From contig JAAWBF010000079.1 in assembly GCA_022792555.1 (NCBI GenBank), positions 1 through 34,857 on the forward strand: DNA of 34,857 nucleotides. Reading direction: 5' to 3'. The DNA comes from Oscillospiraceae bacterium (GTDB taxonomy: Bacteria > Bacillota > Clostridia > Oscillospirales > Oscillospiraceae). The notes under the pieces are model-generated. The model saw nothing but the letters and a program-made list of their open reading frames with translations. It made no database searches and was not told the origin of the DNA. The translations under genes and the position numbers were made by a program. This document shows, in pieces, positions 24,165 to 32,474 of the stretch (positions within the stretch are counted from its first letter, which is position 1; every line of letters begins with the position of its first letter).

Positions 24165-24407
24165 ATGAAACAGAATCGAACTCCAGACAATTCCCCACGT
24201 AAAAAGCAATCTGCTCTTCTGATCTCTCTCTGCCGTGTTGCGGGATATGCCGCCTTTGTAGCCGCGTTGTACTGTATATTTACAAAAGTCCTGCCGCTCC
24301 CATTCATTGTACTTCTCCTTCTTGCAGGTTTTATCCTTACAACTGCCGCCGCTCTGCTGATCCATGCAAATACATCTGTACCGCCCGCCTCCAAAAAGAA
24401 AAAGTAG
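24165..24407 (+). CDS. Small two-helix membrane protein of unknown function
   Basis: 80 aa from the ATG at 24165 (TGAGGTG upstream; the track start is a GTG at 24156). A basic N-terminus (MKQNRTPDNSPRKKQ) is followed by two hydrophobic segments (ISLCRVAGYAAFVAALYCIF and LPFIVLLLLAGFILTTAAAL) and a KKKK tail. Its start is 10 bases behind the HTH regulator stop, so the two form a unit. Similar short proteins can tether or inhibit regulators, but no family is recognised. Confidence 0.6.
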   Translation: MKQNRTPDNSPRKKQSALLISLCRVAGYAAFVAALYCIFTKVLPLPFIVLLLLAGFILTTAAALLIHANTSVPPASKKKK

Positions 24408-24412
24408 TCCAC

Positions 24413-24444
24413 GCCTGCGGCCCATCTCAGCCGCAGGCCTTTTC
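24413..24444. terminator. Bidirectional terminator between the small membrane gene and the MFS gene
   Basis: GCCTGCGGC pairs with GCCGCAGGC around an 8-base loop, followed by CTTTTCTCT on the plus strand. On the minus strand the stem follows the MFS stop and leads into a T-rich region. It serves two convergent genes. Confidence 0.75.
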
Positions 24445-24445
24445 T

Positions 24446-25714
24446 CTAGTGCCACATAGGGATGTCAGGGTAGGTCAGCCGTAGCCGTCTATGGGCCGAG
24501 AGAACGGCAAAAAATAAGACGCCCATGGTGGTTGACATACACAGCACCATCCCCCAGGCTGGCGCATAGGAGCCAAAGCGGTCATAAATCCAGCCGGTGA
24601 AGCTGGTTCCAACCGTATTGCCAAAAAACACAGCGCTCAATACAACGCTGCAATTTGCACTGTACTCCCGGCTGCCAAACAACTGCCGTGTGGTATAGGC
24701 CATGCTCATGGCAGGAAGGGCGCTGCCAATCCCAGCGCAGATCAGGCCCAAATAGATGACCGGCGGCGTGACGCGCCCCAAAAACAGGAAGACTGCGGAA
24801 AGTCCATAGGCGGAAATTGAGCATAGCATTCCAGCCCGCAGCCCAAGCCGGTCAAAGATCAGCCCAAGTGATAATTTGCTCAACATAAGAAACAGCATTT
24901 GCAGGGAGACCATCACAGAGGCTGTGGCGGTTGAAAAGCCCAGATCTGTTAAATAAGCATAGATATGGTTGGTAATAGATGTATTACACGCGCCGGAGAG
25001 AAACGCAATGGGCAGAAAAAGCCAAAAGCAGGTACTTTTCAGCGCCTGCGTCCGTGTGATCCCCCAGACAGGTCTTATCTCCTCTGTCGTACCCGCTTTC
25101 CGATAGGGTAGCAATCCCTTGTCCTGGGGTTTATCCCGCAAAAGCAGGATCGCGCAAAATTCGATGATAAGAAAGAACGTCAGTCCCGTAAACCGATATG
25201 CGGTACGCCAGCCGTAAGCGGTAATCACAGCAGACACCGCTGGGATCATCACCATCGCCAATCCACTGCCGCAGGAGCCAAGGCCGGTGGCTGTCCCCCG
25301 CAGGTCATCAAACCACGCATTGACAAGGGACGTAACGGGCAGAGTCGAAAAGCTGCCTGTCATCATACCCAGCAGGAGCGCACACAGATAAAATTGCCAG
25401 AGTTGGCTGCACAGAGAAAATCCCAACAGGAGCATGGGAATCAAGGCCCCCGTCACCAGCATTGCCTTTCGGATGGAGTGCTTCCTTAAATACCACCCCC
25501 AGAGCGGATAGGTGATCATCGCTGTGATGTGGGAGAGAGATGTCACCATAGAGTACTGTGCGCGGGTGTAGCCCATCGCAGTGCTGACTGGCTTAATAAA
25601 TGTACCGAGGGTATTGATCAAAATTCCAATCCCGCCGCCTGAGATAAAAAAGCAGGCCAATACGATAATCCACCCATAGTGAATGGAGCATCTTTGCGTT
25701 TTGACACGGCCCAT
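24446..25714 (-). CDS. MFS transporter, oxalate/formate antiporter-like
   Basis: 422 aa with about 12 membrane segments. The ATG at 25714 follows GGGAGGAAGG; the track's 18-residue extension has no site. It begins with a basic end and YGWIIVLACFFISGGGIGIL, the start typical of the monocarboxylate/oxalate-formate (OFA) branch of MFS. The loop motif RKHSIRK between helices 2 and 3 matches the family's basic loop. It lies 104 bases behind the DASS symporter gene with hairpins between, so it may be read through from the acyl-CoA operon, or separately. It probably carries a small carboxylate in or out. Confidence 0.88.
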   Translation of the reverse strand: MGRVKTQRCSIHYGWIIVLACFFISGGGIGILINTLGTFIKPVSTAMGYTRAQYSMVTSLSHITAMITYPLWGWYLRKHSIRKAMLVTGALIPMLLLGFSLCSQLWQFYLCALLLGMMTGSFSTLPVTSLVNAWFDDLRGTATGLGSCGSGLAMVMIPAVSAVITAYGWRTAYRFTGLTFFLIIEFCAILLLRDKPQDKGLLPYRKAGTTEEIRPVWGITRTQALKSTCFWLFLPIAFLSGACNTSITNHIYAYLTDLGFSTATASVMVSLQMLFLMLSKLSLGLIFDRLGLRAGMLCSISAYGLSAVFLFLGRVTPPVIYLGLICAGIGSALPAMSMAYTTRQLFGSREYSANCSVVLSAVFFGNTVGTSFTGWIYDRFGSYAPAWGMVLCMSTTMGVLFFAVLSAHRRLRLTYPDIPMWH

Positions 25715-25741
25715 AGCCTTCCTCCCTCTTTGAACTATGGA

Positions 25742-25783
25742 CAAAATTCGGATAGATGGCGGAACCACCCATCCGAATTTTGA
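25742..25783. terminator. Intergenic hairpin between the DASS and MFS genes
   Basis: CAAAATTCGGAT pairs perfectly with ATCCGAATTTTG, with GATGG/CCATC pairing as an alternative inner stem. A second small stem, GGGTGT-CTGT-ACACCC (25796-25811), lies right after the DASS stop. Neither has a strong T-run. Confidence 0.45.
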
Positions 25784-25817
25784 TCATGATATGCTGGGTG
25801 TCTGTACACCCAATTGG

Positions 25818-27299
25818 TCAGTTTACAAGGGTCGTAATCGCTGGCAGAACACTTGCATAGATGGGATACGCCACAAAGCAGACGGCGATGATGCAGAGGA
25901 TGGAAGCGATTACGCCATATTTGAGTGTGTAGCTGATCCGCACCTGGGGCAGACTACAGCATACACCCATAACGGGATTCGCGGAGGGGATCATGAAGCC
26001 GGAATTTGAGATCATGCCGATGCACATACCCACCGCCAGGGGATTACAGCCGCCTAGGATACAGGCAATGGGGACAAATGCGTTATACATGGTGGCAGAG
26101 GCCGTATTGGACATGAAGTTGGTCTGTATGCCCACCCATATAATGGCGATCCAGCAGAAGATAAGTCCAGGGACACCCAGGTTCTGCATAAAGCCGCCCA
26201 CGACTTGGGTCAGCCAGGGCATCACGCCGTAGTCGCTCTTGCCCAGGAAGCTGGCCATGCCCATCAGGGCGGCCATCATCATCCAAGCGTCCCAGTTGAT
26301 TGCGGCTGCCGCTTTCTTCAGGTTCAGCAGCGGGGCGCCTTCTGTGGGAATGATGCTCAAGGCGGCCACGATCAGTAGCGGAGGTGCGTAGGTCCCCAGC
26401 CCCTTGAGCATGGCGCCAAAGTCATGCAGGCCCGGAATTTTCATGATTGTCTCCGGGAAAACCCACATGATAATCAAAATAATAAAGGCAATCCCGACAT
26501 TGCGCTCCCGCTTGCTCATGGGCGGGATGGAGCTGCGCAGCTTATCGATATCGAGGTTGGCCATCTTCTGAACGTTGGGCCGCTGTAAAAAGCGGAACTC
26601 CAACCAAATCAGCAGGAACTGGGCGAAACAACCCGCCAGTCCGCAGGCACAGACAATCAGTACGCTGGGCTCATAGCCCAGCAGGCTAGCGCTCAGACTC
26701 ATGGCCAGCAGCACGTTGGTGTGGGACATGGGGGTGGACCCCTGGTTGATTTGATCCACCCAGGCCATGGTGCAGTACATGGCTTCCGGCAGGTCATCAT
26801 CTTCCCCGTTGCAGTCGGTCATATTCAGCATCTCTTCTCCGATGCTCATAAACATGGCGTATACCGCGGAGGAGGTCACCACCGCAGACACTGCCCACAC
26901 GGAGAAGAAGAACATAAACATGGTCAGCCAGGGCTTTCCCTTGACGAACTTGCGGGTGATAAAAAACAGGGCCATACGGCGGCTCAGGCCGGTCTCATTC
27001 ATGGCCACATTGAACAGCAGCATAATGGCTACAAAGACGGCCATGCCATGGCCAAAGCACTCCATAATGGCGGTGGTGCCGGAGCAGAAGCCGGTGGTGC
27101 CGAGCATAAAGACGGCCAGCAGGCTGGGCCAGGAAATTGAAACGGTGGACCACAGCCAGATAGTCTGGATAAAGATACCCAGAAGCTGCATACTCATATC
27201 GGTCAACGGTTCAGAATGGGGAATCAAATAGCCGATGATGACATACAGTGCAATTCCGATGGCGGTATTGCGAAGATCTTTTTTCATCTTACTCGTCAT
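25818..27299 (-). CDS. DASS-family (SLC13-like) anion symporter
   Basis: 493 aa, about 12 hydrophobic segments. The start chosen is the ATG at 27299 (TTGGGAG 7 bases upstream). Segments such as QINQGSTPMSHTNVLLAMSL and IQTNFMSNTASATMYNAFVP carry the SNT-like signature of divalent anion:Na+ symporters (the family binds carboxylates with two SNT motifs). It sits at the 3' end of the acyl-CoA operon after the MaoC gene, so it likely imports the carboxylic acid that the operon degrades, plausibly a dicarboxylate. Substrate identity is inferred only. Confidence 0.88.
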   Translation of the reverse strand: MTSKMKKDLRNTAIGIALYVIIGYLIPHSEPLTDMSMQLLGIFIQTIWLWSTVSISWPSLLAVFMLGTTGFCSGTTAIMECFGHGMAVFVAIMLLFNVAMNETGLSRRMALFFITRKFVKGKPWLTMFMFFFSVWAVSAVVTSSAVYAMFMSIGEEMLNMTDCNGEDDDLPEAMYCTMAWVDQINQGSTPMSHTNVLLAMSLSASLLGYEPSVLIVCACGLAGCFAQFLLIWLEFRFLQRPNVQKMANLDIDKLRSSIPPMSKRERNVGIAFIILIIMWVFPETIMKIPGLHDFGAMLKGLGTYAPPLLIVAALSIIPTEGAPLLNLKKAAAAINWDAWMMMAALMGMASFLGKSDYGVMPWLTQVVGGFMQNLGVPGLIFCWIAIIWVGIQTNFMSNTASATMYNAFVPIACILGGCNPLAVGMCIGMISNSGFMIPSANPVMGVCCSLPQVRISYTLKYGVIASILCIIAVCFVAYPIYASVLPAITTLVN

Positions 27300-27403
27300 G
27301 CGTATTCTCCCAATCAAAGACTGTCTGCCCTATCCAGGGCAGGGACGGCGGCATCTGCGAGACAGCGGGCGCCGCCTGCCTCTCTTCTATCTATCCCTCT
27401 TGC

Positions 27404-27437
27404 CCCTGCCTGGAGGCGCATCTGCCTCCAGGCAGGG
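27404..27437 (-). terminator. Hairpin between the MaoC and DASS genes
   Basis: CCCTGCCTGGAGGC pairs perfectly with GCCTCCAGGCAGGG around a 6-base loop, 8 bases after the MaoC stop on the minus strand. With no T-run after it, it may be an mRNA-stabilising or partial terminator separating symporter from enzyme expression. Confidence 0.55.
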
Positions 27438-27444
27438 CCTGTCG

Positions 27445-27912
27445 TTATGCCTGGGGCTTGCGGCGGATCATGACGGTCAGCTCCTGGTCGACCACCACGA
27501 CATCGTTCTGATTGATGGTCTGGCAGCGATAGACCACCAGACCCCGATCCGGCTTCTTGGTCTCACGGGTGCTTAAAATCTCGCAGTGGCAGTGGATGGT
27601 ATCCCCCGCGCGGGTAGGCGCGGTGAACTTTTCCGTGATTCCGGCCAAGCCGATGGTAGTCCCCTCCAGAATACGAGTCTGGTTGCGCAGGCCGGAGGCA
27701 ATCGCTACAATCAGGGCGCCATGGGCAATGCGGGTTTTATGGATGGTATCCTTTGCGTACTCTTCATTGGTATGAAGGGGGTTGTAATCGCCGGACAGTC
27801 CGGCAAAAATGGCGATGTCAGCTTCTGTCACGGTCCGGGCGGCGGTGTCAAAGGTGTCGCCCACCTTCCAGTCCTCAAAAAACCGCCCAGCGGGCTTGTA
27901 ATCGTATGCCAT
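27445..27912 (-). CDS. MaoC-like (R)-specific enoyl-CoA hydratase
   Basis: 155 aa hot-dog fold protein. The hydratase motif is intact: FAGLSGDYNPLHTNEEYAKD (residues ~40-55), with Asp and His of the catalytic pair, followed by AHGALIVAIASGL. It hydrates trans-2-enoyl-CoA to (R)-3-hydroxyacyl-CoA, or acts on a branched or dicarboxylic enoyl-CoA. The ATG at 27912 has AAGGAGG upstream. In the operon it stands beside an (S)-type crotonase, which implies either opposite stereochemistry steps or two different substrates. Confidence 0.9.
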   Translation of the reverse strand: MAYDYKPAGRFFEDWKVGDTFDTAARTVTEADIAIFAGLSGDYNPLHTNEEYAKDTIHKTRIAHGALIVAIASGLRNQTRILEGTTIGLAGITEKFTAPTRAGDTIHCHCEILSTRETKKPDRGLVVYRCQTINQNDVVVVDQELTVMIRRKPQA

Positions 27913-27937
27913 GATGTTTCCTCCTTAAAGCTTGTGA

Positions 27938-29509
27938 TCAATTGGCCAGCAGGTTCTCCAGCAGACCCATTGGCTCCGGTTGGAAAATACGGGCGTCCAT
28001 CTCCTTGAGCTGGTGGGAGATCAGGGGCTTAAACTCCATCTGATCGAGAATATCCCTCTGCAGATCCAGCCCAGGCGCGTACTCTGTCAGCAGAATGCCT
28101 TCTTCCGTCAGCTCAAATACGGCGCGTTCTGTAACATAGACTACTTTACAGCCATTTTTTAGGGCGTACTTGGCATTAAAGGTGATCTGCGGCAGTCCGG
28201 TGACAAACTTCCGAATCTTGCCCTCCTGATCGATGACAAGCTTGCCGGCCTCCACATGCTCCTTCAGCTCCTTGGTGGTCAAGGTGCCGCAGAAGACGAT
28301 CTTTTTCGTGGCGGTCACAATATCCACGAAGCCGCCCACTCCTGTGGGCAGTTTTCCAAATTTATGTACGTTGACATCTCCATTGGGAGAGGTCTGGGCA
28401 TTGCCCAGGAGGGTAATATCCAGGCCGCCCGCATGGTAGAAGTCGAACTGGCTGGGAGCGTCCACCAGCGCGTCATAGTTGACATGGACTGCAAAGCGTT
28501 CTCCCGGCGCCGCCACACCGCCGACAATACCATGTTCCACCGAGAGTGTGATATGTTCTGCCACACCCTCCTCAGTCAAGACGGCGGAGGCGATCTCAGG
28601 CATTCCAAAGCCGATGTTGACATTCATGCCCAGCCCAACCTCCATGGCCGCCCGGCGGCCGATGATCTTGCGCTCATCCAGCGGCTTTGGCATGGACTGG
28701 ATCATGCTGGTGGGCATCTTCTCCTCACCCAGCAGATATTTGCTGAACGCGGTTCCTGGGGTCATGCGGTGGAACTGCTCCACATCCTTTGTGGTGACAA
28801 TGGCATCCACCAGAATACCGGGGATCTGAACGCGATGGGCGGGCAGACTGCCAGCCTTGACATAGTCCCGCACCTGGACGATGACCTTGCCGTGATTGGC
28901 CTTGGCCGCCCGCGCCACATACTGCGCATCCGCCCAGTACATCTCATCCTCCAGGGAGATGTTGCCCTTTTCGTCCGCCACAGAGCCGCGGATAAACGCG
29001 ACGTCGGGAGGCACAACGTGATACCAGAGGTACTCCTCCCCCTGGAAGGTGACAAACTCTACCAGTTCCTCGGTGGTGGAGTCATTCATTTTCGCGCCCT
29101 GCTGGCGGGGATCGACAAAGGTGCCTAAACCAACCTTGGTAAGCAGACCCTTTTCACCCGCACTGGCACTGCGGTACAGAATACTCATCAGTCCTTGGGG
29201 CAGGTTATAGGAGGCGCATTTCCCCGCCGCGACAAACTCCTTGAGTTTTGTATTATTGTTGTAATGTCCAACGATCACGCGGGAGGTCATGCCCTCATGG
29301 GCGTACATATCCATACCGTCCAGAGGGGCCGACATGGAGAGAACTGTCAAGTCCCGGGGCGATCCTGTCTCCAAAAACCGCTCCTCCAGTGCGAAGGACA
29401 GCTCCTTCGCCACGCAGGAGTTGGATACTCCGGCCAGGGCAATCACATCCCCATCCTTGACGAATTGGTCAATCGCTTCTCTAGCCGTTGCAAAATACTT
29501 GTTTTTCAA
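27938..29509 (-). CDS. Class I acyl-CoA:carboxylate CoA-transferase (propionate/acetate CoA-transferase-like)
   Basis: 523 aa, the length of fused alpha-beta CoA-transferases such as propionate CoA-transferase (Pct) or YdiF. The alpha half starts with VIALAGVSNSCVAKELSFAL and has a VPPDVAFIRGSVADEKGNIS segment. The beta half holds the catalytic glutamate in LSVEHGIVGGVAAPG (the ExGxxGG motif). It moves CoA between an acyl-CoA and a short carboxylate, which lets the cell activate an acid without ATP. It overlaps no neighbour; the crotonase gene ends 21 bases upstream. It is the second CoA-transferase of the operon, from a family unrelated to the CaiB-type one. Confidence 0.93.
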   Translation of the reverse strand: MKNKYFATAREAIDQFVKDGDVIALAGVSNSCVAKELSFALEERFLETGSPRDLTVLSMSAPLDGMDMYAHEGMTSRVIVGHYNNNTKLKEFVAAGKCASYNLPQGLMSILYRSASAGEKGLLTKVGLGTFVDPRQQGAKMNDSTTEELVEFVTFQGEEYLWYHVVPPDVAFIRGSVADEKGNISLEDEMYWADAQYVARAAKANHGKVIVQVRDYVKAGSLPAHRVQIPGILVDAIVTTKDVEQFHRMTPGTAFSKYLLGEEKMPTSMIQSMPKPLDERKIIGRRAAMEVGLGMNVNIGFGMPEIASAVLTEEGVAEHITLSVEHGIVGGVAAPGERFAVHVNYDALVDAPSQFDFYHAGGLDITLLGNAQTSPNGDVNVHKFGKLPTGVGGFVDIVTATKKIVFCGTLTTKELKEHVEAGKLVIDQEGKIRKFVTGLPQITFNAKYALKNGCKVVYVTERAVFELTEEGILLTEYAPGLDLQRDILDQMEFKPLISHQLKEMDARIFQPEPMGLLENLLAN

Positions 29510-29530
29510 CTCACCACATCCTCTCTGGAA

Positions 29531-30316
29531 CTATTCTCCACAATAGGTTGGCTTGCGTTTTTCGAGGAAGGAAAGCGTTCCCTCATATTTATCTTTTGTC
29601 CCATAGATAAAACAGCTTCCCAAATTCTCCATAGCCTGTCCCGTATAGCGGTCCACGTCCATGGAGGCATTGATCAGCTTCTTTGCAACGGCAATGGCCA
29701 CCGGACCGCGCTCCATGATCTTCTGGGCTACCACCTTTGCCTCCTTCAGTAGCGTGTCCTGTGGGACCGCCTTCATCACCAGACCGGCCTCCACCGCCTC
29801 CTGGGCTGTCAGGGTACGGCCCGCCAGAATCATCTCCTTGGCCCTGCCGATCCCGACAATGCGAGCCAGCCTCTGCGTTCCGCCCGCGCCTGGAATGATA
29901 CCCAAGCTGGTCTCCGGCAGGGCAAACTTCGCATGGTCTGCTGCAATGCGGATATCACAGACCATGGCAGTTTCCAGCCCTCCGCCAAAGGCGTGTCCGT
30001 TTATGGCACAGATCACGGGCTTATTGCAGTCCTCGATCCGCTGCAAAGCAATCTGGGCGATCTTGCAGACGGGGCGCAGATTCTCTACCCCGCTGCGTTT
30101 ATGGAGAACCGCCAGATCGCCTCCAGCAATGAAGACTTTCTCTCCGGCCCCGGTGAAAATGACTGTGCGGACCTCGTCCATGTCCTCTACCGCTTGGAAA
30201 AAGGTATTGACCTCCTCCCAACATGCGGCATTCATCGCATTTCTGGCTTCTGGGCGGTCGATGGTGAATACGGCAATCCCGTCGGCAATGGAACACTTAA
30301 AATATTGATAAGACAA
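29531..30316 (-). CDS. Enoyl-CoA hydratase (crotonase)
   Basis: 261 aa from a TTG at 30316, which sits 7 bases after AAAGGAGG; the track's longer start has no site. The protein begins SYQYFKCSIADGIAVFTIDR. It has the oxyanion-hole segment FTGAGEKVFIAGGDLAVL, and both catalytic glutamates are present: one in HAFGGGLETAMVCD and one in ALPETSLGIIPGAGGTQRL. It should therefore be a true hydratase giving (S)-3-hydroxyacyl-CoA. It is close in feel to short-chain crotonases of butyrate or carnitine metabolism. Confidence 0.93.
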   Translation of the reverse strand: MSYQYFKCSIADGIAVFTIDRPEARNAMNAACWEEVNTFFQAVEDMDEVRTVIFTGAGEKVFIAGGDLAVLHKRSGVENLRPVCKIAQIALQRIEDCNKPVICAINGHAFGGGLETAMVCDIRIAADHAKFALPETSLGIIPGAGGTQRLARIVGIGRAKEMILAGRTLTAQEAVEAGLVMKAVPQDTLLKEAKVVAQKIMERGPVAIAVAKKLINASMDVDRYTGQAMENLGSCFIYGTKDKYEGTLSFLEKRKPTYCGE

Positions 30317-30373
30317 GATAACACCTCCTTTTTCGCCAGACTGAGTCAATACAGAACACAAAGGGATATTGGA

Positions 30374-31585
30374 TCACTGCTTCTTAAACTTTTCCGCCCA
30401 CTGAGCCTGCATGGAATCGATTTCCTCTTTTGTGAGGCCATACTGGGTCAGATAGTGGTAGTTGTCCTCTCCGAGATCGGGGGCGCGCTTTTGCACCGCA
30501 GGGGTTTTGGACATATGAATCCAGGTGCCGCGGCGTTTCACCGTGCGGTGCTCCTGGAAGCTGGGCGGTGTCTCCACCTCGACTATCGTTCCCCGTTCCC
30601 AGAGGTTCTGGTCGGCCACGACCTCGTCAGTATTCTTAATCTTGCAACAGGCGATGCCAACTGACTCCATCACTTGAATGGCCCCGCCAATATCGTCAAA
30701 GGTCTTGAGCCAGCTCTCCACCTGCTCCACAAGATAGTCAATGTTTTTGGTTCGGCTGACATTGGAGGCGGTTCTGGGGTCCTCGATCAGCTCCGGCTTT
30801 CCCATGAGATTGCACAGCTTGACCCACGCGCCGCCGGTATAGGCCGAGATGACGCAGCTCTGGCCGTCCTTCCCCTGGTAGACGCCATAGGGAGCCATGT
30901 TTAAATAGTGGTTTCCTGAGCGGGTCGGATGGGTGTCCAGATTGGCCGCGCCCTCCAGCGTGGAGTTCATGGATACCATCCCGTCCAGCAGTGAAAGGTC
31001 AATGTGCTGTCCCTCGCCAGTGCGGTCCCGATGATACAGAGCGGCTGCCATGGAGAATGCAGCGTTAAAAGCGCCTACATAGTCGCCAATGGGGACACCC
31101 AGACGGGTAGGAGGTCCATTGCGGTTTCCGGTCAGATCCATCTGTCCGCTCATGGCCTGGGCAATGATATCAAAGCCTGGCTTTTTGGCATATGCGCCTG
31201 TCTGTCCGCAGGCGGAGACTGACAGGTAGATGATCTTGGGCTGGATGGCTTGGATACTCTCGTAATCCAAGCCGAATTTCTTCATCTGTCCCGGCTTAAA
31301 GCTCTCTGCCACAATGTCGGCGTCCTTGATCATTTTGTAGAGGATCTCTTTGCTGCGGGGGTCGTCTAAGGCAAGTGTGATAGATTTTTTGCCCCGGTTT
31401 GACCACAGACCAAAAATAGCCTGTCCCTCCAGCCGGGGAGAGATGCCGCGGATGTCGTCCCCGGCTACAGGGCGCTCGATTTTGATTACCTCGGCACCAA
31501 AGTCGGCCAGCATGGCAGTAGCGCCCGGACCTGCAAGGTTGTTGGTAAAGTCAATGACGCGAATCCCATCAAAAATACTGGACAT
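30374..31585 (-). CDS. Class III (CaiB/BaiF) CoA-transferase
   Basis: 403 aa, normal length. It begins MSSIFDGIRVIDFTNNLAGP, with GADVIKIE-like EVIKIERPVAGDDIRG, and the catalytic aspartate region is QHIDLSLLDGMVSM near residue 170. These enzymes transfer CoA between acids directly, as in carnitine, oxalate, bile acid or phenyllactate metabolism. The ATG has AAAAGGAG upstream. Its place between an isomerase-type crotonase and a hydratase recalls cai or fld operons, but CaiC/CaiT-like or dehydratase (FldBC) genes are absent. Confidence 0.93.
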   Translation of the reverse strand: MSSIFDGIRVIDFTNNLAGPGATAMLADFGAEVIKIERPVAGDDIRGISPRLEGQAIFGLWSNRGKKSITLALDDPRSKEILYKMIKDADIVAESFKPGQMKKFGLDYESIQAIQPKIIYLSVSACGQTGAYAKKPGFDIIAQAMSGQMDLTGNRNGPPTRLGVPIGDYVGAFNAAFSMAAALYHRDRTGEGQHIDLSLLDGMVSMNSTLEGAANLDTHPTRSGNHYLNMAPYGVYQGKDGQSCVISAYTGGAWVKLCNLMGKPELIEDPRTASNVSRTKNIDYLVEQVESWLKTFDDIGGAIQVMESVGIACCKIKNTDEVVADQNLWERGTIVEVETPPSFQEHRTVKRRGTWIHMSKTPAVQKRAPDLGEDNYHYLTQYGLTKEEIDSMQAQWAEKFKKQ

Positions 31586-31615
31586 GCTTCTGCTCTCCTT
31601 TTCAAGATTTCATGC

Positions 31616-31640
31616 TTCCTCCCCCGTGTCGGGGGAGGAA
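31616..31640. repeat. Hairpin between the CaiB-type and isomerase genes, related to the dispersed repeat
   Basis: TTCCTCCCCCG pairs with CGGGGGAGGAA (11 bp, 3-base loop), followed by ACGGGCGTATCAGCG. This resembles the GGGAAACGGTGTCAGCA tail of copy 1 at 14348. It separates the stop of the isomerase gene from the start of the CaiB-type gene. Confidence 0.45.
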
Positions 31641-31649
31641 ACGGGCGTA

Positions 31650-32438
31650 TCAGCGTCCCTGGAAATTCGGTTTGCGCTTTTCCAGGAAAGCGTTGACCGC
31701 CTCCTTGAAATCATCGGTCTCCTCACACATCCCTTGCAGTTCGATCTCGGTCTGCATCCCGTCACTGTAGCGGTCGAACTGCGCCCGGTTGATCATGGTT
31801 TTGATGTTGGCATAGGAGACCGTCGGTCCATTGGCATACTTTTTGATGTACTTTTGGACCGTTTCCTCCAGCTCGGCAGCGGGAACCGCTTTGGTAAACA
31901 GACCCCATTGTTCGGCGTCCCGGCCTGTAAAGACCTTGCCAGACATAAAGAGTTCTGTGGCCCGTGTCGTTCCAACAGCTCTTGTGACAAAGTAAGTCGC
32001 GCCTGAGTCGGGTACAAAACCGAGGTTTACAAAAGCAAACAGACATTTTGCGGCCTCATCAGCAATCTGAAAATCACAAGCCAGCGCGAGGGAGAGACCG
32101 GCACCCGCTGCGGAGCCTTCGATGTATGCAATAGTCGGCTTTTTTACGTTGCGCAGACGCAGGAAGGCCTCTCCCAGCATCCGGCATACAGGGCGGGTTC
32201 CACGAATTCCGGCATCAATGCGGGCCTTCATAGCATTAATATCGCCGCCTGCGCTAAAGGTGCCTCCCGCACCGCGGATCACCACCAGGCGAATGCTTTC
32301 ATCGTAGTCACAGCGATCAAAGCACTCTTTTAGCTCCCGCCCGGTGTCTATGTTAATGGGGTTCCTTTTTTGTGGGTTGTTCAATGTAATATAGGCCACA
32401 TGATCTTTGACTTCCATCAAGACATACTGGAATTCCAT
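31650..32438 (-). CDS. Crotonase-fold enoyl-CoA isomerase, PaaG-like
   Basis: 262 aa from the ATG at 32438 (GGAGGG upstream). The crotonase fold is clear (FSAGGDINAMKAR, AAGAGLSLALACDFQIADEA), but the two hydratase glutamates are missing: the first site reads GAGLSLALACD and the second FVNLGFVPDSGATYF. The aspartate in PDSG is kept, as in PaaG-type isomerases (delta3,delta2 or oxepin-CoA isomerases). It should thus move a double bond rather than add water. It is the second gene of the acyl-CoA operon, just after the acyl-CoA dehydrogenase. Confidence 0.88.
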   Translation of the reverse strand: MEFQYVLMEVKDHVAYITLNNPQKRNPINIDTGRELKECFDRCDYDESIRLVVIRGAGGTFSAGGDINAMKARIDAGIRGTRPVCRMLGEAFLRLRNVKKPTIAYIEGSAAGAGLSLALACDFQIADEAAKCLFAFVNLGFVPDSGATYFVTRAVGTTRATELFMSGKVFTGRDAEQWGLFTKAVPAAELEETVQKYIKKYANGPTVSYANIKTMINRAQFDRYSDGMQTEIELQGMCEETDDFKEAVNAFLEKRKPNFQGR

Positions 32439-32474
32439 TGTGTTCCCTCCTGCTGTCAAAACACGTCTGTGTTT

